64,000 nucleotides of DNA from Paracoccaceae bacterium (GTDB taxonomy: Bacteria > Pseudomonadota > Alphaproteobacteria > Rhodobacterales > Rhodobacteraceae): contig JAKIUB010000008.1 of the NCBI GenBank assembly GCA_021647745.1, positions 32,412 through 96,411 of the forward strand. The letters run 5' to 3'. A model generated the notes under the pieces. It was not told where the DNA came from, ran no database searches, and saw nothing but the letters and a program-made list of their open reading frames with translations. Position numbers and translations under genes: made by a program. This document shows positions 1-7,077 of the stretch, piece by piece. The stretch's first letter is position 1, and every line of letters starts with the position of its first letter.

Positions 1-4
1 GCTA

Positions 5-568
5 ATGGGTTTCATGGAGCAATTACAGACCTTTAATGTGCAGCCTTTTTTGAATAGCGGCACTTTACTGGGGTATTTTCGTGATGGCAGGCCTATCCCA
101 CATGATGACGACTTTGACCTTGGCATTTTATTGCCAGGTCAAACATTAGATGAAATTTTCAATAATTGGCGTGACTTTCGGCGGGCATTGGGCGAACAAT
201 TCAATGTCATTGATAAAGGTAGTTTTGTTGCCATAAAGCTATCAAACGGCATTCAGGTTGACCTGTTTGCGGCTTGGGCCAAGGACGATTATCTTTATGT
301 ACATCCCTATTGCTGGGCAGATGTGAAGCTAAAATCATTAGCGCCCCTTAAAACGCTGTCCATCCGAGGCCGGGATTTTTTAATTCCTGCAGATCCTGAT
401 GCTATCTTATCTGTAAATTACGGCCCAAATTGGCGTGTCCCCGATCCATTTTGGCGGTTTGACTTCGCAAAGTGCAAAAAACGCTTTAGAGGTGCACTTA
501 AAGAGTTAAAATTAGCAGACTACCCACCCTCGCAACCACATCTTTTAAGGCAGCAGCAAGATAAATGA
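5..568 (+). CDS. LicD/fukutin-like nucleotidyltransferase family protein (possibly 5'-truncated by window edge)
   Basis: LicD-type proteins belong to the nucleotidyltransferase fold and transfer phospho-substituents such as phosphocholine onto surface glycans; the acceptor here is unknown. The N-terminus shows the family core NSGTLLGYFRDG followed by IPHDDDFDLGI, whose Asp cluster (about residues 33-38) is the expected metal/nucleotide site. At 187 residues it is shorter than many LicD proteins, and the reading frame is open to the window edge, so the true start may lie upstream. It overlaps the next gene by ATGA (565-568), which suggests translational coupling. The DNA looks more AT-rich than its neighbours, a hint of separate origin. 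The fold is well supported; the substrate is not. Confidence 0.75.
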   Translation: MGFMEQLQTFNVQPFLNSGTLLGYFRDGRPIPHDDDFDLGILLPGQTLDEIFNNWRDFRRALGEQFNVIDKGSFVAIKLSNGIQVDLFAAWAKDDYLYVHPYCWADVKLKSLAPLKTLSIRGRDFLIPADPDAILSVNYGPNWRVPDPFWRFDFAKCKKRFRGALKELKLADYPPSQPHLLRQQQDK

Positions 569-1155
569 AACAACCCCGCGCCTATCAACGTATGCTCTCC
601 GGTCGCCGGCTTGACCTGCTCAACCCAGCACCGCTGGATATAGAGATAGAGGACATCGCCCACGGGCTGGCCTTTGTGGCGCGCTGGAACGGCCAGACCA
701 AGGGCGAGTTTCCCTATTCCGTGGCCGAACATTCGCTACTGGTCGAGCGGATTTACGGCCAAATCGCCCCCAAGGCACCCGCCAAATGGCGTATGGTGGC
801 GCTACTGCATGACGCCCCCGAATATGTGATCGGCGATATGATCTCGCCAGTAAAATCTGCCGTTGGGCCAGGCTATAAGGAGCTGGATGACCGGCTGATG
901 TCGGCGGTGCTGCTGCGCTTTGGCCTGCCGGGGCAGGTGCCGGAGGCGGTGAAAAAGCAGATCAAACGGGCGGACAGGATTTCGGCATGGCTGGAGGCCA
1001 TCCAGATTGCGGGGTTTGACCAGAAGGAGGCGGGCAAGCTGTTTGGCACGCCCAAGCTGGCGGGGGTTGAGAATGAAATCCTGCCGCTGCGCCCGCCAAT
1101 GCGGGTGAAAGCCGACTTTCTCAACCGGCATCGGGCACTGTTGGGGCAACTTTAA
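565..1155 (+). CDS. HD-domain phosphohydrolase (YfbR-like)
   Basis: A 196-residue HD-superfamily metal-dependent phosphohydrolase. It shows a first His in SVAEHSLLV, the His-Asp pair in ALLHDAPEYVIGD and a downstream Asp in KRADRISAW, as in small bacterial HD proteins related to the 5'-deoxynucleotidase YfbR. Substrates are therefore probably (deoxy)nucleoside monophosphates, but the sequence alone does not fix this. The start codon overlaps the stop of the LicD-like gene. It is cytoplasmic with no membrane segment. Confidence 0.8.
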   Translation: MKQPRAYQRMLSGRRLDLLNPAPLDIEIEDIAHGLAFVARWNGQTKGEFPYSVAEHSLLVERIYGQIAPKAPAKWRMVALLHDAPEYVIGDMISPVKSAVGPGYKELDDRLMSAVLLRFGLPGQVPEAVKKQIKRADRISAWLEAIQIAGFDQKEAGKLFGTPKLAGVENEILPLRPPMRVKADFLNRHRALLGQL

Positions 1156-1185
1156 GGCCAATCAGGCTTGAAATCGTGAATGACG

Positions 1186-1746
1186 TCAGGCTCGGCCCTG
1201 CGTGTTTTGCCCTGCTCTGATAGATGAGTGGCCAAACCTGCCGTAGCACAGCTTTCTGCGGGAATCGGCTGGCTCGTGATGGCGATATTTTCCACCCGAG
1301 AAGCAGGCTAAATCCAGTGCCAGCCCCATTTTGATGATTTCCGCTCCTATGTCGCGGCCATCCGGTAAAAAACACGTCCCCACCAGCCGGTCATAAGATA
1401 CTGTGCCATCCAGCTTTACCGTTATTATGCTACCCCTGCATATTCCAACCATCGCCCATTTTGACTTTTGGCCCCATGGCATATCAATTTCAGGCGCATC
1501 TATACCCGCGAGCCGGATTTTGGTTTTGCCAATTTTTATCGTATCGCCATCAATCACATAGGCTTTCCCTGTGATTGTCATGCTTGAAGGCATGGCTGGA
1601 GGGCTTACGGCCCGGGATGGAGGGCGGCTATTTTGTTTGACGGTTAACGGCTTATACACCCTCTTGTGTGGCTTGCTGCTATCCAGAGAGGACCAGATAG
1701 CCAGAAACGCGCCGCCAAAAATCACAATAAATACTATAACTTCCAA
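1186..1746 (-). CDS. Thermonuclease (SNase-like) family protein with N-terminal membrane anchor
   Basis: A 186-residue staphylococcal-nuclease-like protein. An N-terminal hydrophobic stretch (about residues 3-18) is a probable signal anchor, followed by a basic linker. The SNase core begins at VIDGDTIKIGKTKIRLAGID and continues through APE and YDRLVGTCFLPDGRDIG; the Arg in KIRLAG and the acidic DGDT/DAPE residues match the catalytic and calcium-binding positions. The chosen start is TTG at 1746, with GGAG about nine bases upstream; no ATG lies ahead of the anchor. It probably acts on nucleic acid outside the cytoplasm. It is convergent with the HD gene and divergent from the thioredoxin gene. 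Confidence 0.75.
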   Translation of the reverse strand: MEVIVFIVIFGGAFLAIWSSLDSSKPHKRVYKPLTVKQNSRPPSRAVSPPAMPSSMTITGKAYVIDGDTIKIGKTKIRLAGIDAPEIDMPWGQKSKWAMVGICRGSIITVKLDGTVSYDRLVGTCFLPDGRDIGAEIIKMGLALDLACFSGGKYRHHEPADSRRKLCYGRFGHSSIRAGQNTQGRA

Positions 1747-1879
1747 TTTACTAATCTCCGGGTTGGGCTATTTGGCCACCATCTGGTTGGCCGTATTCAT
1801 ATCGGAGCACTATCCCCGCTTGAAAAGTGTGCCATTTCAGCACATGTATGTGGCAACCCCATTCCAAAGGATTTCCAGC

Positions 1880-2770
1880 ATGGAACTGAACGCAACAAAC
1901 GACCTTGTCAAAGATATTTCCGAAGCTCAATTTGAAGTTGACGTGATCGAGGCCTCTAAAGAGCTGCCGGTCATTGTCGATTTTTGGGCGCCGTGGTGCG
2001 GCCCTTGCAAATCCCTCGGGCCAGCGCTGGAGGCCGCCGTGCAAAAGGCCGGTGGCAAGGTCAAGATGGTCAAGATCAACGTTGACGAAAACCAGGGGCT
2101 TGCTGGGCAGCTGCGCATCCAGTCGATCCCGACCGTTTATGCATTTAAGGACGGCAAGCCGGTAGACGGATTTCAGGGCGCACAAGGCCCCGCTGAAATC
2201 GACGCCTTTATCGCCCGCCTGACTATAGAGGGCGACGAGGGGGCCGGCATGGATGAGGCGCTCGAGGCCGCAGAGCAAATGCTGGAAGCAGGCGAGGCCC
2301 ATGATGCTGCCGAAACCTTCACCGCTATTATCGGCGAGGAAGAGGGCAACCTGAAAGCGCTCTCGGGCCTGATACGCAGCTATCTGGCGCTGGGCGAGGT
2401 CGCCCGTGCCCGCGAAGTGCTGGCGCTGGTGCCTGAAGGGTCAAAAGACGATGCCGTTATTGCTGCCGTGCGCGCCCAGATCGAGCTGGCCGAGGCTGCT
2501 GCAGATGCTGGCGAGGTTGGAGACCTGCGCGCGAGTTTGCAAGCCAACCCTGATGACCACCAATCTCGCCTAGATCTTGCGCTGGCATTGACTGCCAAGG
2601 GCGAGACCGAAGCCGCGATTGACGAATTGCTGGAGGCTTTCAAGCGCGACCGCGAGTGGAATGACGGCGCGGCAAAGGCCCAGCTTCTGAAGTTGCTGGA
2701 AAGCCTTGGTGCGCAATCCGAGCTGGCCCAGAAGGGGCGGCGCAAGCTTACCTCTATGATCTTTGTGTGA
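1880..2770 (+). CDS. cnoX: CnoX/YbbN-type thioredoxin co-chaperone
   Basis: A 296-residue protein with an N-terminal thioredoxin domain (about 1-110, WAPWCGPC with Cys40 and Cys43) and a C-terminal all-helical TPR-like region (about 130-290) rich in Ala/Glu/Leu. This is the CnoX (YbbN) layout: a holdase that passes clients to GroEL/DnaK and protects cysteines. The intact CGPC site means it should also be redox-active, unlike E. coli YbbN. I chose ATG 1880, with AAAGG at 1866-1870; the open frame further upstream only mirrors the opposite-strand thermonuclease. The next gene starts seven bases after the stop. Confidence 0.88.
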   Translation: MELNATNDLVKDISEAQFEVDVIEASKELPVIVDFWAPWCGPCKSLGPALEAAVQKAGGKVKMVKINVDENQGLAGQLRIQSIPTVYAFKDGKPVDGFQGAQGPAEIDAFIARLTIEGDEGAGMDEALEAAEQMLEAGEAHDAAETFTAIIGEEEGNLKALSGLIRSYLALGEVARAREVLALVPEGSKDDAVIAAVRAQIELAEAAADAGEVGDLRASLQANPDDHQSRLDLALALTAKGETEAAIDELLEAFKRDREWNDGAAKAQLLKLLESLGAQSELAQKGRRKLTSMIFV

Positions 2771-2777
2771 GGTTGCT

Positions 2778-2963
2778 ATGAACGATACCCTCAAGCCCGA
2801 CCCCAAGCTGCTCGAAGCGCTGGTCTGCCCGCTCACCCGCTCGACCCTGAGCTATGATGCCGCGCGTCAGGAGCTGGTTTCCAAAGGGGCCGGGCTGGCC
2901 TTTCCGATCCGCAACGGCATACCTGTCATGCTGGTCGACGAGGCCCGCCAGCTTGACGGTTGA
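2778..2963 (+). CDS. Trm112/YcaR family small protein
   Basis: A 61-residue Trm112-like (UPF0434) protein: KLLEALVCPLTRSTLSYD near the N-terminus, then a strand-rich tail FPIRNGIPVMLVDEAR. Many relatives have a four-Cys zinc site; here only the first Cys of the usual pair is obvious, as in other zinc-less bacterial members. Trm112 proteins stabilise partner methyltransferases, though the bacterial role is poorly defined. Start ATG 2778 has GAGGT just upstream. It is probably co-transcribed with cnoX. Confidence 0.85.
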   Translation: MNDTLKPDPKLLEALVCPLTRSTLSYDAARQELVSKGAGLAFPIRNGIPVMLVDEARQLDG

Positions 2964-3100
2964 ATAAAACCCCGGCTCTTTTTGGTCAAAGGAGCGGAGT
3001 TTCCCTGTCAAACATTTATCAATGATTCCGGTGCAATATCTCTTGTGTCCCGTTGGGCGATTCGTGGCGTATCCCCGCCGCGACAGACAGGGAGCCTGTT

Positions 3101-4291
3101 TTGAAAAAGCACCCGGAGAAAGAAACTGTGGCGGCGCTGACCGCAAAGATCAAGCGCCTGGAAGAGACCATCGCCCTGAAAGACCGGTTTCTGGCCACGG
3201 TCAGCCACGAGATCCGCTCGCCGATGAACGGGGTTTTTGGTATGGCCGATGCCTTGTCGCGCACCGAGCTGGACGGAAAGCAGCGCCGCTATCTGTCCGT
3301 ATTGCGCGACAGTTGCGATATCATGCTGTCGCTCGCCAACCAGCTGCTGGAAAAGGGCAAGATGGAGGCTGGACAAACCACATTAGTACCGGTTGATTTC
3401 GATGTCGGCGATTTTGCCTCCAGTGTGGTCGAAACATTCTCCGGGCAAGCGGCAAACAGCGGGTTGTTGCTTGAGCTGGATACCAAAATCCTGATTGATT
3501 CAAGGATCCGCTTTGACAAGCAGCGCCTTTCGCAAGTTTTGAGTAACCTGATTTCCAACGCGCTGCGCTATACAGATCATGGCCGTATAGTTGTGCGTAT
3601 TATCCTGCAGCTTGATAGCGACGGCCAGCGCCACATGATCCTGAGCGTCGAAGATAGCGGCATCGGCATTCGGCATAACAAGCATGGCAAGATTTTCGAG
3701 GCCTTTGCCTCGGCTGATCCAGCCGAATCTGCCCGTCGCGGCGGCACCGGGCTGGGGCTTTCGGTGGTCAAGGATCTGGTCAGCCTGATGGGCGGCACGA
3801 TTCGGGTAGACTCAACCCCCGGCCTTGGCTCGACCTTTACGGTCGATCTGGTGGTCGAGGCGGCCCAAAGTCCGAAAGAGCCGATCATCATCCCCCGCCG
3901 CAACATGCCAAAAAACCTGCATATCCTGCTTGCCGAAGACAATGACTCCAATGCCTTTGTCTTTGAGGTATTGCTGGAAGACGCCAGTATAAGAATCACC
4001 CGCGTGCGCAATGGAGAAGAGGCTGTCATCGCCTTTTCCAAAGGGAATTACGATATTATCTTTATGGATATCCAGATGCCGGTGCTTAACGGAATAGAGG
4101 CGGCGACGGCCATTCGCGCCGCCGAGGGCGCGGCCGAGCTTCCGGTGCCGATCATTGCCCTGTCAGCCGATATCGTGGCCAGCCAGTGCAATGAATACAA
4201 GGCCGCTCGCTTTAGCGATGCGCTGGCAAAACCGATGCGCCAAAAAGAATTGCTCGACAAGATCGCCGGATTTAACAAAGTTTCGGGTTGA
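3101..4291 (+). CDS. Cytoplasmic hybrid histidine kinase (HisKA-HATPase-receiver)
   Basis: A 396-residue soluble hybrid kinase. A short coiled-coil-like N-terminus leads into HisKA with the phospho-acceptor His36 in FLATVSHEIRSPMNG. An HATPase domain follows, with N box (LSNLISNALRYT), DSGIGI and GGTGLGLSVVKDL. The C-terminal receiver contains LLAEDND, the acceptor Asp in IIFMDIQMP and the conserved Lys in LAKPM. There is no sensor domain or membrane segment, so the input probably comes from a partner protein. The start is TTG 3101 because AGGGAG (3089-3094) lies six bases before it, while an upstream TTG (3053) has no ribosome site. The partner response pathway is not visible nearby. Confidence 0.85.
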   Translation: MKKHPEKETVAALTAKIKRLEETIALKDRFLATVSHEIRSPMNGVFGMADALSRTELDGKQRRYLSVLRDSCDIMLSLANQLLEKGKMEAGQTTLVPVDFDVGDFASSVVETFSGQAANSGLLLELDTKILIDSRIRFDKQRLSQVLSNLISNALRYTDHGRIVVRIILQLDSDGQRHMILSVEDSGIGIRHNKHGKIFEAFASADPAESARRGGTGLGLSVVKDLVSLMGGTIRVDSTPGLGSTFTVDLVVEAAQSPKEPIIIPRRNMPKNLHILLAEDNDSNAFVFEVLLEDASIRITRVRNGEEAVIAFSKGNYDIIFMDIQMPVLNGIEAATAIRAAEGAAELPVPIIALSADIVASQCNEYKAARFSDALAKPMRQKELLDKIAGFNKVSG

Positions 4292-4347
4292 ACAAGCCGC
4301 AAGATTGGGCAATCGTTCGGGAGATATTCCCAAATCCGGTGTCTCCC

Positions 4348-5751
4348 ATGAAACATATTGCCAACCACCCCGCCACAGCTGACATGCAGGCGCTTGACGC
4401 TGCGCATCATCTGCACCCCTTCACCGATACCGCCGCGCTCAACAAAGTAGGCGCGCGGATTATCACCAGCGCCAAGGGGGTGATGCTGCGCGATAGCGAG
4501 GGCAATGATATACTGGATGCCATGGCCGGCCTGTGGTGTGTTAATATCGGCTACGGGCGCGACGAAATGGCGGATGTTGCGGCGCGGCAAATGCGCGAGC
4601 TGCCCTATTATAACACCTTTTTTCAAACCAGCCACCCGATGGTTATTGCCTTGGCCGAAAAGATAGCCGCCCTCACTCCCGGCGATCTCAACCGCACGTT
4701 TTTCTCCAGTGGTGGCTCGGATGCCAATGATACCAATATCCGGCTGGTGCGCCACTATTGGGCCTCGCTCGGCAAGCCCGAAAAAACCCATATTATTGCA
4801 CGACAAAACGGCTATCACGGCTCAACCTTGGGCGCGGCCAGCCTTGGGGGCATGGCGGCGATGCATGCGCAGGGCGGGCTGCCAATTCCCGATATTTCGC
4901 ACATCGCGCAGCCCTATTGGTATGCCGAGGGTGGTGATCTTTCGCCCGAAGAATTCGGCCTGAAAGCCGCGCAGACGCTGGCGACCGAGATCGAGCGATT
5001 GGGCGAGGAAAATGTTGCCGCCTTTATCGCCGAGCCGGTGCAGGGCGCGGGCGGGGTTATTGTGCCGCCTGAAACCTATTGGCCCGAGATCCAGCGCATT
5101 TGTGATGCCCACGAGATATTGCTGATCGTGGACGAGGTGATTACCGGCTTTGGTCGCACCGGCGCGTGGTTCGGCTCTGAAACCTACGGCATAAAACCTG
5201 ATATCATGACCATCGCCAAAGGGCTTTCTTCAGGCTATCAGCCAATAGGCGGCTCGGTGGTTTCCGAGCGGGTGGCGGCGGTTTTTGCTGAAAAGGGTGG
5301 TGAGTTCAACCACGGCTACACCTATTCCGGCCATCCGGTAGCGGCGGCGGTGGCGCTGGAAAATTTGCGGATCCTAGACGAGGAAAATATCGTCAAAACC
5401 GTGGCTACCGAAACCGCACCTTATCTGGCGCAGCGTTGGGCCGAGTTGGGGCAACACCCGCTGGTGGGCGAGGCGCGGATATCCGGCCTGATGGCGGCGA
5501 TAGAGCTAACACCTGATGCCAGTGCCCGCGCGCCTTTTTTAGAGCCTGGATCGGTTGGGCCGATTTGCCGTGACCATTGCTTTGGCCATAATTTGGTGAT
5601 GCGCCATGTCGGCGATAAAATGATCATTTCGCCGCCTCTGGTGATCTCGAAAGCCGAAATTGATACTCTGGTTGATACCGCCCACAAAGCGCTGGATCTG
5701 ACACTGGCAGACGCCACCAAGCATGGGCTGATGAAAGCCGGATCGAGATAG
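4348..5751 (+). CDS. Class III aminotransferase, SpuC-like (putrescine-pyruvate type)
   Basis: A PLP-dependent class III aminotransferase of about 467 residues. The line HHLHPFTDTAALNKVGARI near the start, AGLWCVNIGYGR, LPYYNTFFQTSHP and IAEPVQGAGGVIVPPETYW closely resemble SpuC, the putrescine:pyruvate aminotransferase of pseudomonads. The PLP Asp is in IVDEVITGFGRTG and the Schiff-base Lys in TIAKGLSSGYQP. It probably converts putrescine or a related omega-amine to the aldehyde with pyruvate as acceptor, which fits the polyamine operon at 37-46 kb. The start is uncertain: ATG 4348 is used, and an in-frame TTG at 4288 overlaps the kinase stop. A neighbouring beta-alanine/taurine specificity cannot be excluded. 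Confidence 0.85.
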   Translation: MKHIANHPATADMQALDAAHHLHPFTDTAALNKVGARIITSAKGVMLRDSEGNDILDAMAGLWCVNIGYGRDEMADVAARQMRELPYYNTFFQTSHPMVIALAEKIAALTPGDLNRTFFSSGGSDANDTNIRLVRHYWASLGKPEKTHIIARQNGYHGSTLGAASLGGMAAMHAQGGLPIPDISHIAQPYWYAEGGDLSPEEFGLKAAQTLATEIERLGEENVAAFIAEPVQGAGGVIVPPETYWPEIQRICDAHEILLIVDEVITGFGRTGAWFGSETYGIKPDIMTIAKGLSSGYQPIGGSVVSERVAAVFAEKGGEFNHGYTYSGHPVAAAVALENLRILDEENIVKTVATETAPYLAQRWAELGQHPLVGEARISGLMAAIELTPDASARAPFLEPGSVGPICRDHCFGHNLVMRHVGDKMIISPPLVISKAEIDTLVDTAHKALDLTLADATKHGLMKAGSR

Positions 5752-5754
5752 GGC

Positions 5755-5830
5755 AAAAAAAAGGCCGAGCTAAGCTCGGCCCAAGTCCAACAGGGAGGTA
5801 TGAAACGCGCGAGCGAACTCGCTTGCTTCG
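5755..5830 (-). ncRNA. Candidate ~76-nt C-rich trans-acting small RNA with own promoter and terminator
   Basis: Read on the minus strand: -35 TTGATA (5865-5860), a 17-base spacer, -10 TATATC (5842-5837), predicted start near 5830. The transcript begins with a GCGAG-UUCG-CUCGC hairpin (5822-5809). It then has an unpaired stretch containing CAUACCUCCCUG (about 5803-5792), and ends in a GGCCGAGC/GCUCGGCC hairpin (5781-5763) followed by eight U (5762-5755). The unpaired part is the exact complement of a strong ribosome site plus AUGAAACGC. This hairpin, anti-Shine-Dalgarno, terminator plan resembles C-rich (CCUCC) sRNAs described in alphaproteobacteria. No homology search was possible. Confidence 0.6.
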
Positions 5831-5836
5831 ATAGGT

Positions 5837-5865
5837 GATATAGGCACCTCGACTCAATCTATCAA
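5837..5865 (-). promoter_or_regulatory. Sigma-70-type promoter of the candidate small RNA
   Basis: TTGATA (5865-5860) and TATATC (5842-5837) are separated by exactly 17 bases on the minus strand, about seven bases before the predicted RNA start. They lie in the gap downstream of the LysR gene and before the strong terminator, so the promoter would produce only the short RNA. Confidence 0.5.
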
Positions 5866-5870
5866 GATAA

Positions 5871-5890
5871 ATGCGCTAACTTCGGCGCAT
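5871..5890 (-). terminator. Weak hairpin downstream of lysR
   Basis: ATGCGC and GCGCAT form a six-base-pair stem with an eight-base loop, 55 bases after the LysR stop codon. On the minus strand it is followed by TTATCTT, not a full U-tract, so it is at best a weak terminator separating lysR from the small RNA promoter. Confidence 0.35.
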
Positions 5891-5945
5891 AACCGCTAAC
5901 ACCTTAATGCATAGCTACAGTAAAAGAGTTGATAACAAGTAAAAT

Positions 5946-6845
5946 TCAGCTGTTTTCGCGCATTTGCTTTCGGTAGGCGATAACCTCGTTAACAACAAAA
6001 TCCTTGAAAACAGCCACCCTTTTGGATTGCCGCAACTCGCCGGGATAGGCCAGATAAACCGGCACTGGCAGTGAGCCCGACTCGGGCAATACATTGACCA
6101 GCTCGGGAAAATCAACTGTCAGATAATCTGGCAGGGCGCCGATCCCGAGCGAGCTTCGCACCGCTTGCAGGATGCCGAAATAATTGTTTACGGTCAGGAG
6201 CGAGGTTTCGTTTTCGTCAATAAAGGGCGCAACCCATGCCGCCCCGGCGCTCACCTGCGGCGCGCTGGGCGATTGGGAAATCAGCCGATGCTTGCGGATA
6301 TCGGCGGCTACTTTGGGGGTGCCGTGGGTGGCGAGATAATCCGTGGAGGCATAAAACTTCAGGTTTACATCCATTAATCGCCGCCGGATAAGATCAGCCT
6401 GCGAGGGTTCTTTCATGCGGATGGCCACATCGGCCTCCCGCATTGGCAGATCCAGCACCCGCTCCTCCAACATCAGGTTTATGCGCAAATTCGGGTACTT
6501 TTCATAAAGATGCGCCAGCCGCGGCGCCAGCCAAAGCGAGCCAAAACCGGTGGTGGTTGTCACCCGCAATTCACCAAAAACCTCGTCTTCGGAATCCTTG
6601 ATCTGGGCGGTGGCGGCATCAAGCTGCTTGCGCATGGCCTTGGCCGCTTCAAAAAGCAGCTCGCCTTGCTCGGTCAATATCAGCCCGCGCGCATGGCGGT
6701 GAAACAGAGTCACATTCAGGCTTTCTTCCAGCCCGCGTATCTGCCGGCTGACCGCAGATTGGCTCAGATGCAGCACCTCGCCCGCATGGGTCAGGCTGCC
6801 CGCATCGGCCACCGCATGAAATATCCTGACCTTGTCCCAATCCAT
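5946..6845 (-). CDS. LysR-family transcriptional regulator
   Basis: A 299-residue LysR-type regulator. The N-terminal winged helix-turn-helix (about 1-60) contains the recognition stretch LTHAGEVLHLSQSAVSRQI, and the rest is a periplasmic-binding-protein-like effector domain. It is divergent from the indolepyruvate oxidoreductase gene at 7078; LysR proteins commonly control the gene transcribed away from them, so aromatic amino-acid or aryl-pyruvate catabolism is the likely target. The inducer is unknown. A short GCAAA-AA-TTTGC palindrome at 6950-6961 in the shared promoter region could be its site. Confidence 0.9.
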   Translation of the reverse strand: MDWDKVRIFHAVADAGSLTHAGEVLHLSQSAVSRQIRGLEESLNVTLFHRHARGLILTEQGELLFEAAKAMRKQLDAATAQIKDSEDEVFGELRVTTTTGFGSLWLAPRLAHLYEKYPNLRINLMLEERVLDLPMREADVAIRMKEPSQADLIRRRLMDVNLKFYASTDYLATHGTPKVAADIRKHRLISQSPSAPQVSAGAAWVAPFIDENETSLLTVNNYFGILQAVRSSLGIGALPDYLTVDFPELVNVLPESGSLPVPVYLAYPGELRQSKRVAVFKDFVVNEVIAYRKQMRENS

Positions 6846-6978
6846 TTGCCGCCCCTTTCGGGGCAGCTTAAAGACGAGCTGTGTTTAGCGCAACGCCTAT
6901 CCTTGCGCCGCCGGACAGAAAGTATTGCGCAAGACGCGGGGCGGGCTATGCAAAAATTTGCGTGGCCCTTGGTTGTAG

Positions 6979-7010
6979 CGCAATATATGAACAAATGTTC
7001 ACATATTGCG
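6979..7010. promoter_or_regulatory. 32-base operator-like palindrome upstream of indolepyruvate oxidoreductase
   Basis: Two 15-base arms (6979-6993 and 6996-7010) are reverse complements with one mismatch and a two-base centre; the core is TGAACA-AA-TGTTCA. The site lies 68 bases before the oxidoreductase start, where a repressor would block the promoter. Its long near-perfect symmetry is more typical of MarR/TetR-type dimers than of LysR sites. The MarR regulator encoded past the far end of the oxidoreductase gene (10495-10941) is a candidate binder. Confidence 0.55.
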
Positions 7011-7077
7011 TCCTTTATGGTAATTTTCCTTGAAGGGTCAAAGTTTCTGACCAATAATAGCGGTGGAGGAACATATC

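Noticed and set aside
1571..1879. N-terminal extension of the thioredoxin gene
   Set aside because: It mirrors the opposite-strand thermonuclease coding sequence and its leader; the thioredoxin fold begins just after ATG 1880.
5800..5838. Plus-strand 12-codon frame (ATGAAACGC...) with a strong GGGAGG ribosome site
   Set aside because: It lies exactly antisense to the candidate small RNA and has no downstream gene to attenuate on the plus strand; the minus-strand promoter plus terminator explains the sequence better. It is kept as the alternative in the finding.
6989..7000. GAAC-N4-GTTC as a LexA box
   Set aside because: That spacing is the Gram-positive LexA site; alphaproteobacterial LexA usually reads a GTTC direct repeat, and the palindrome extends far beyond this core.
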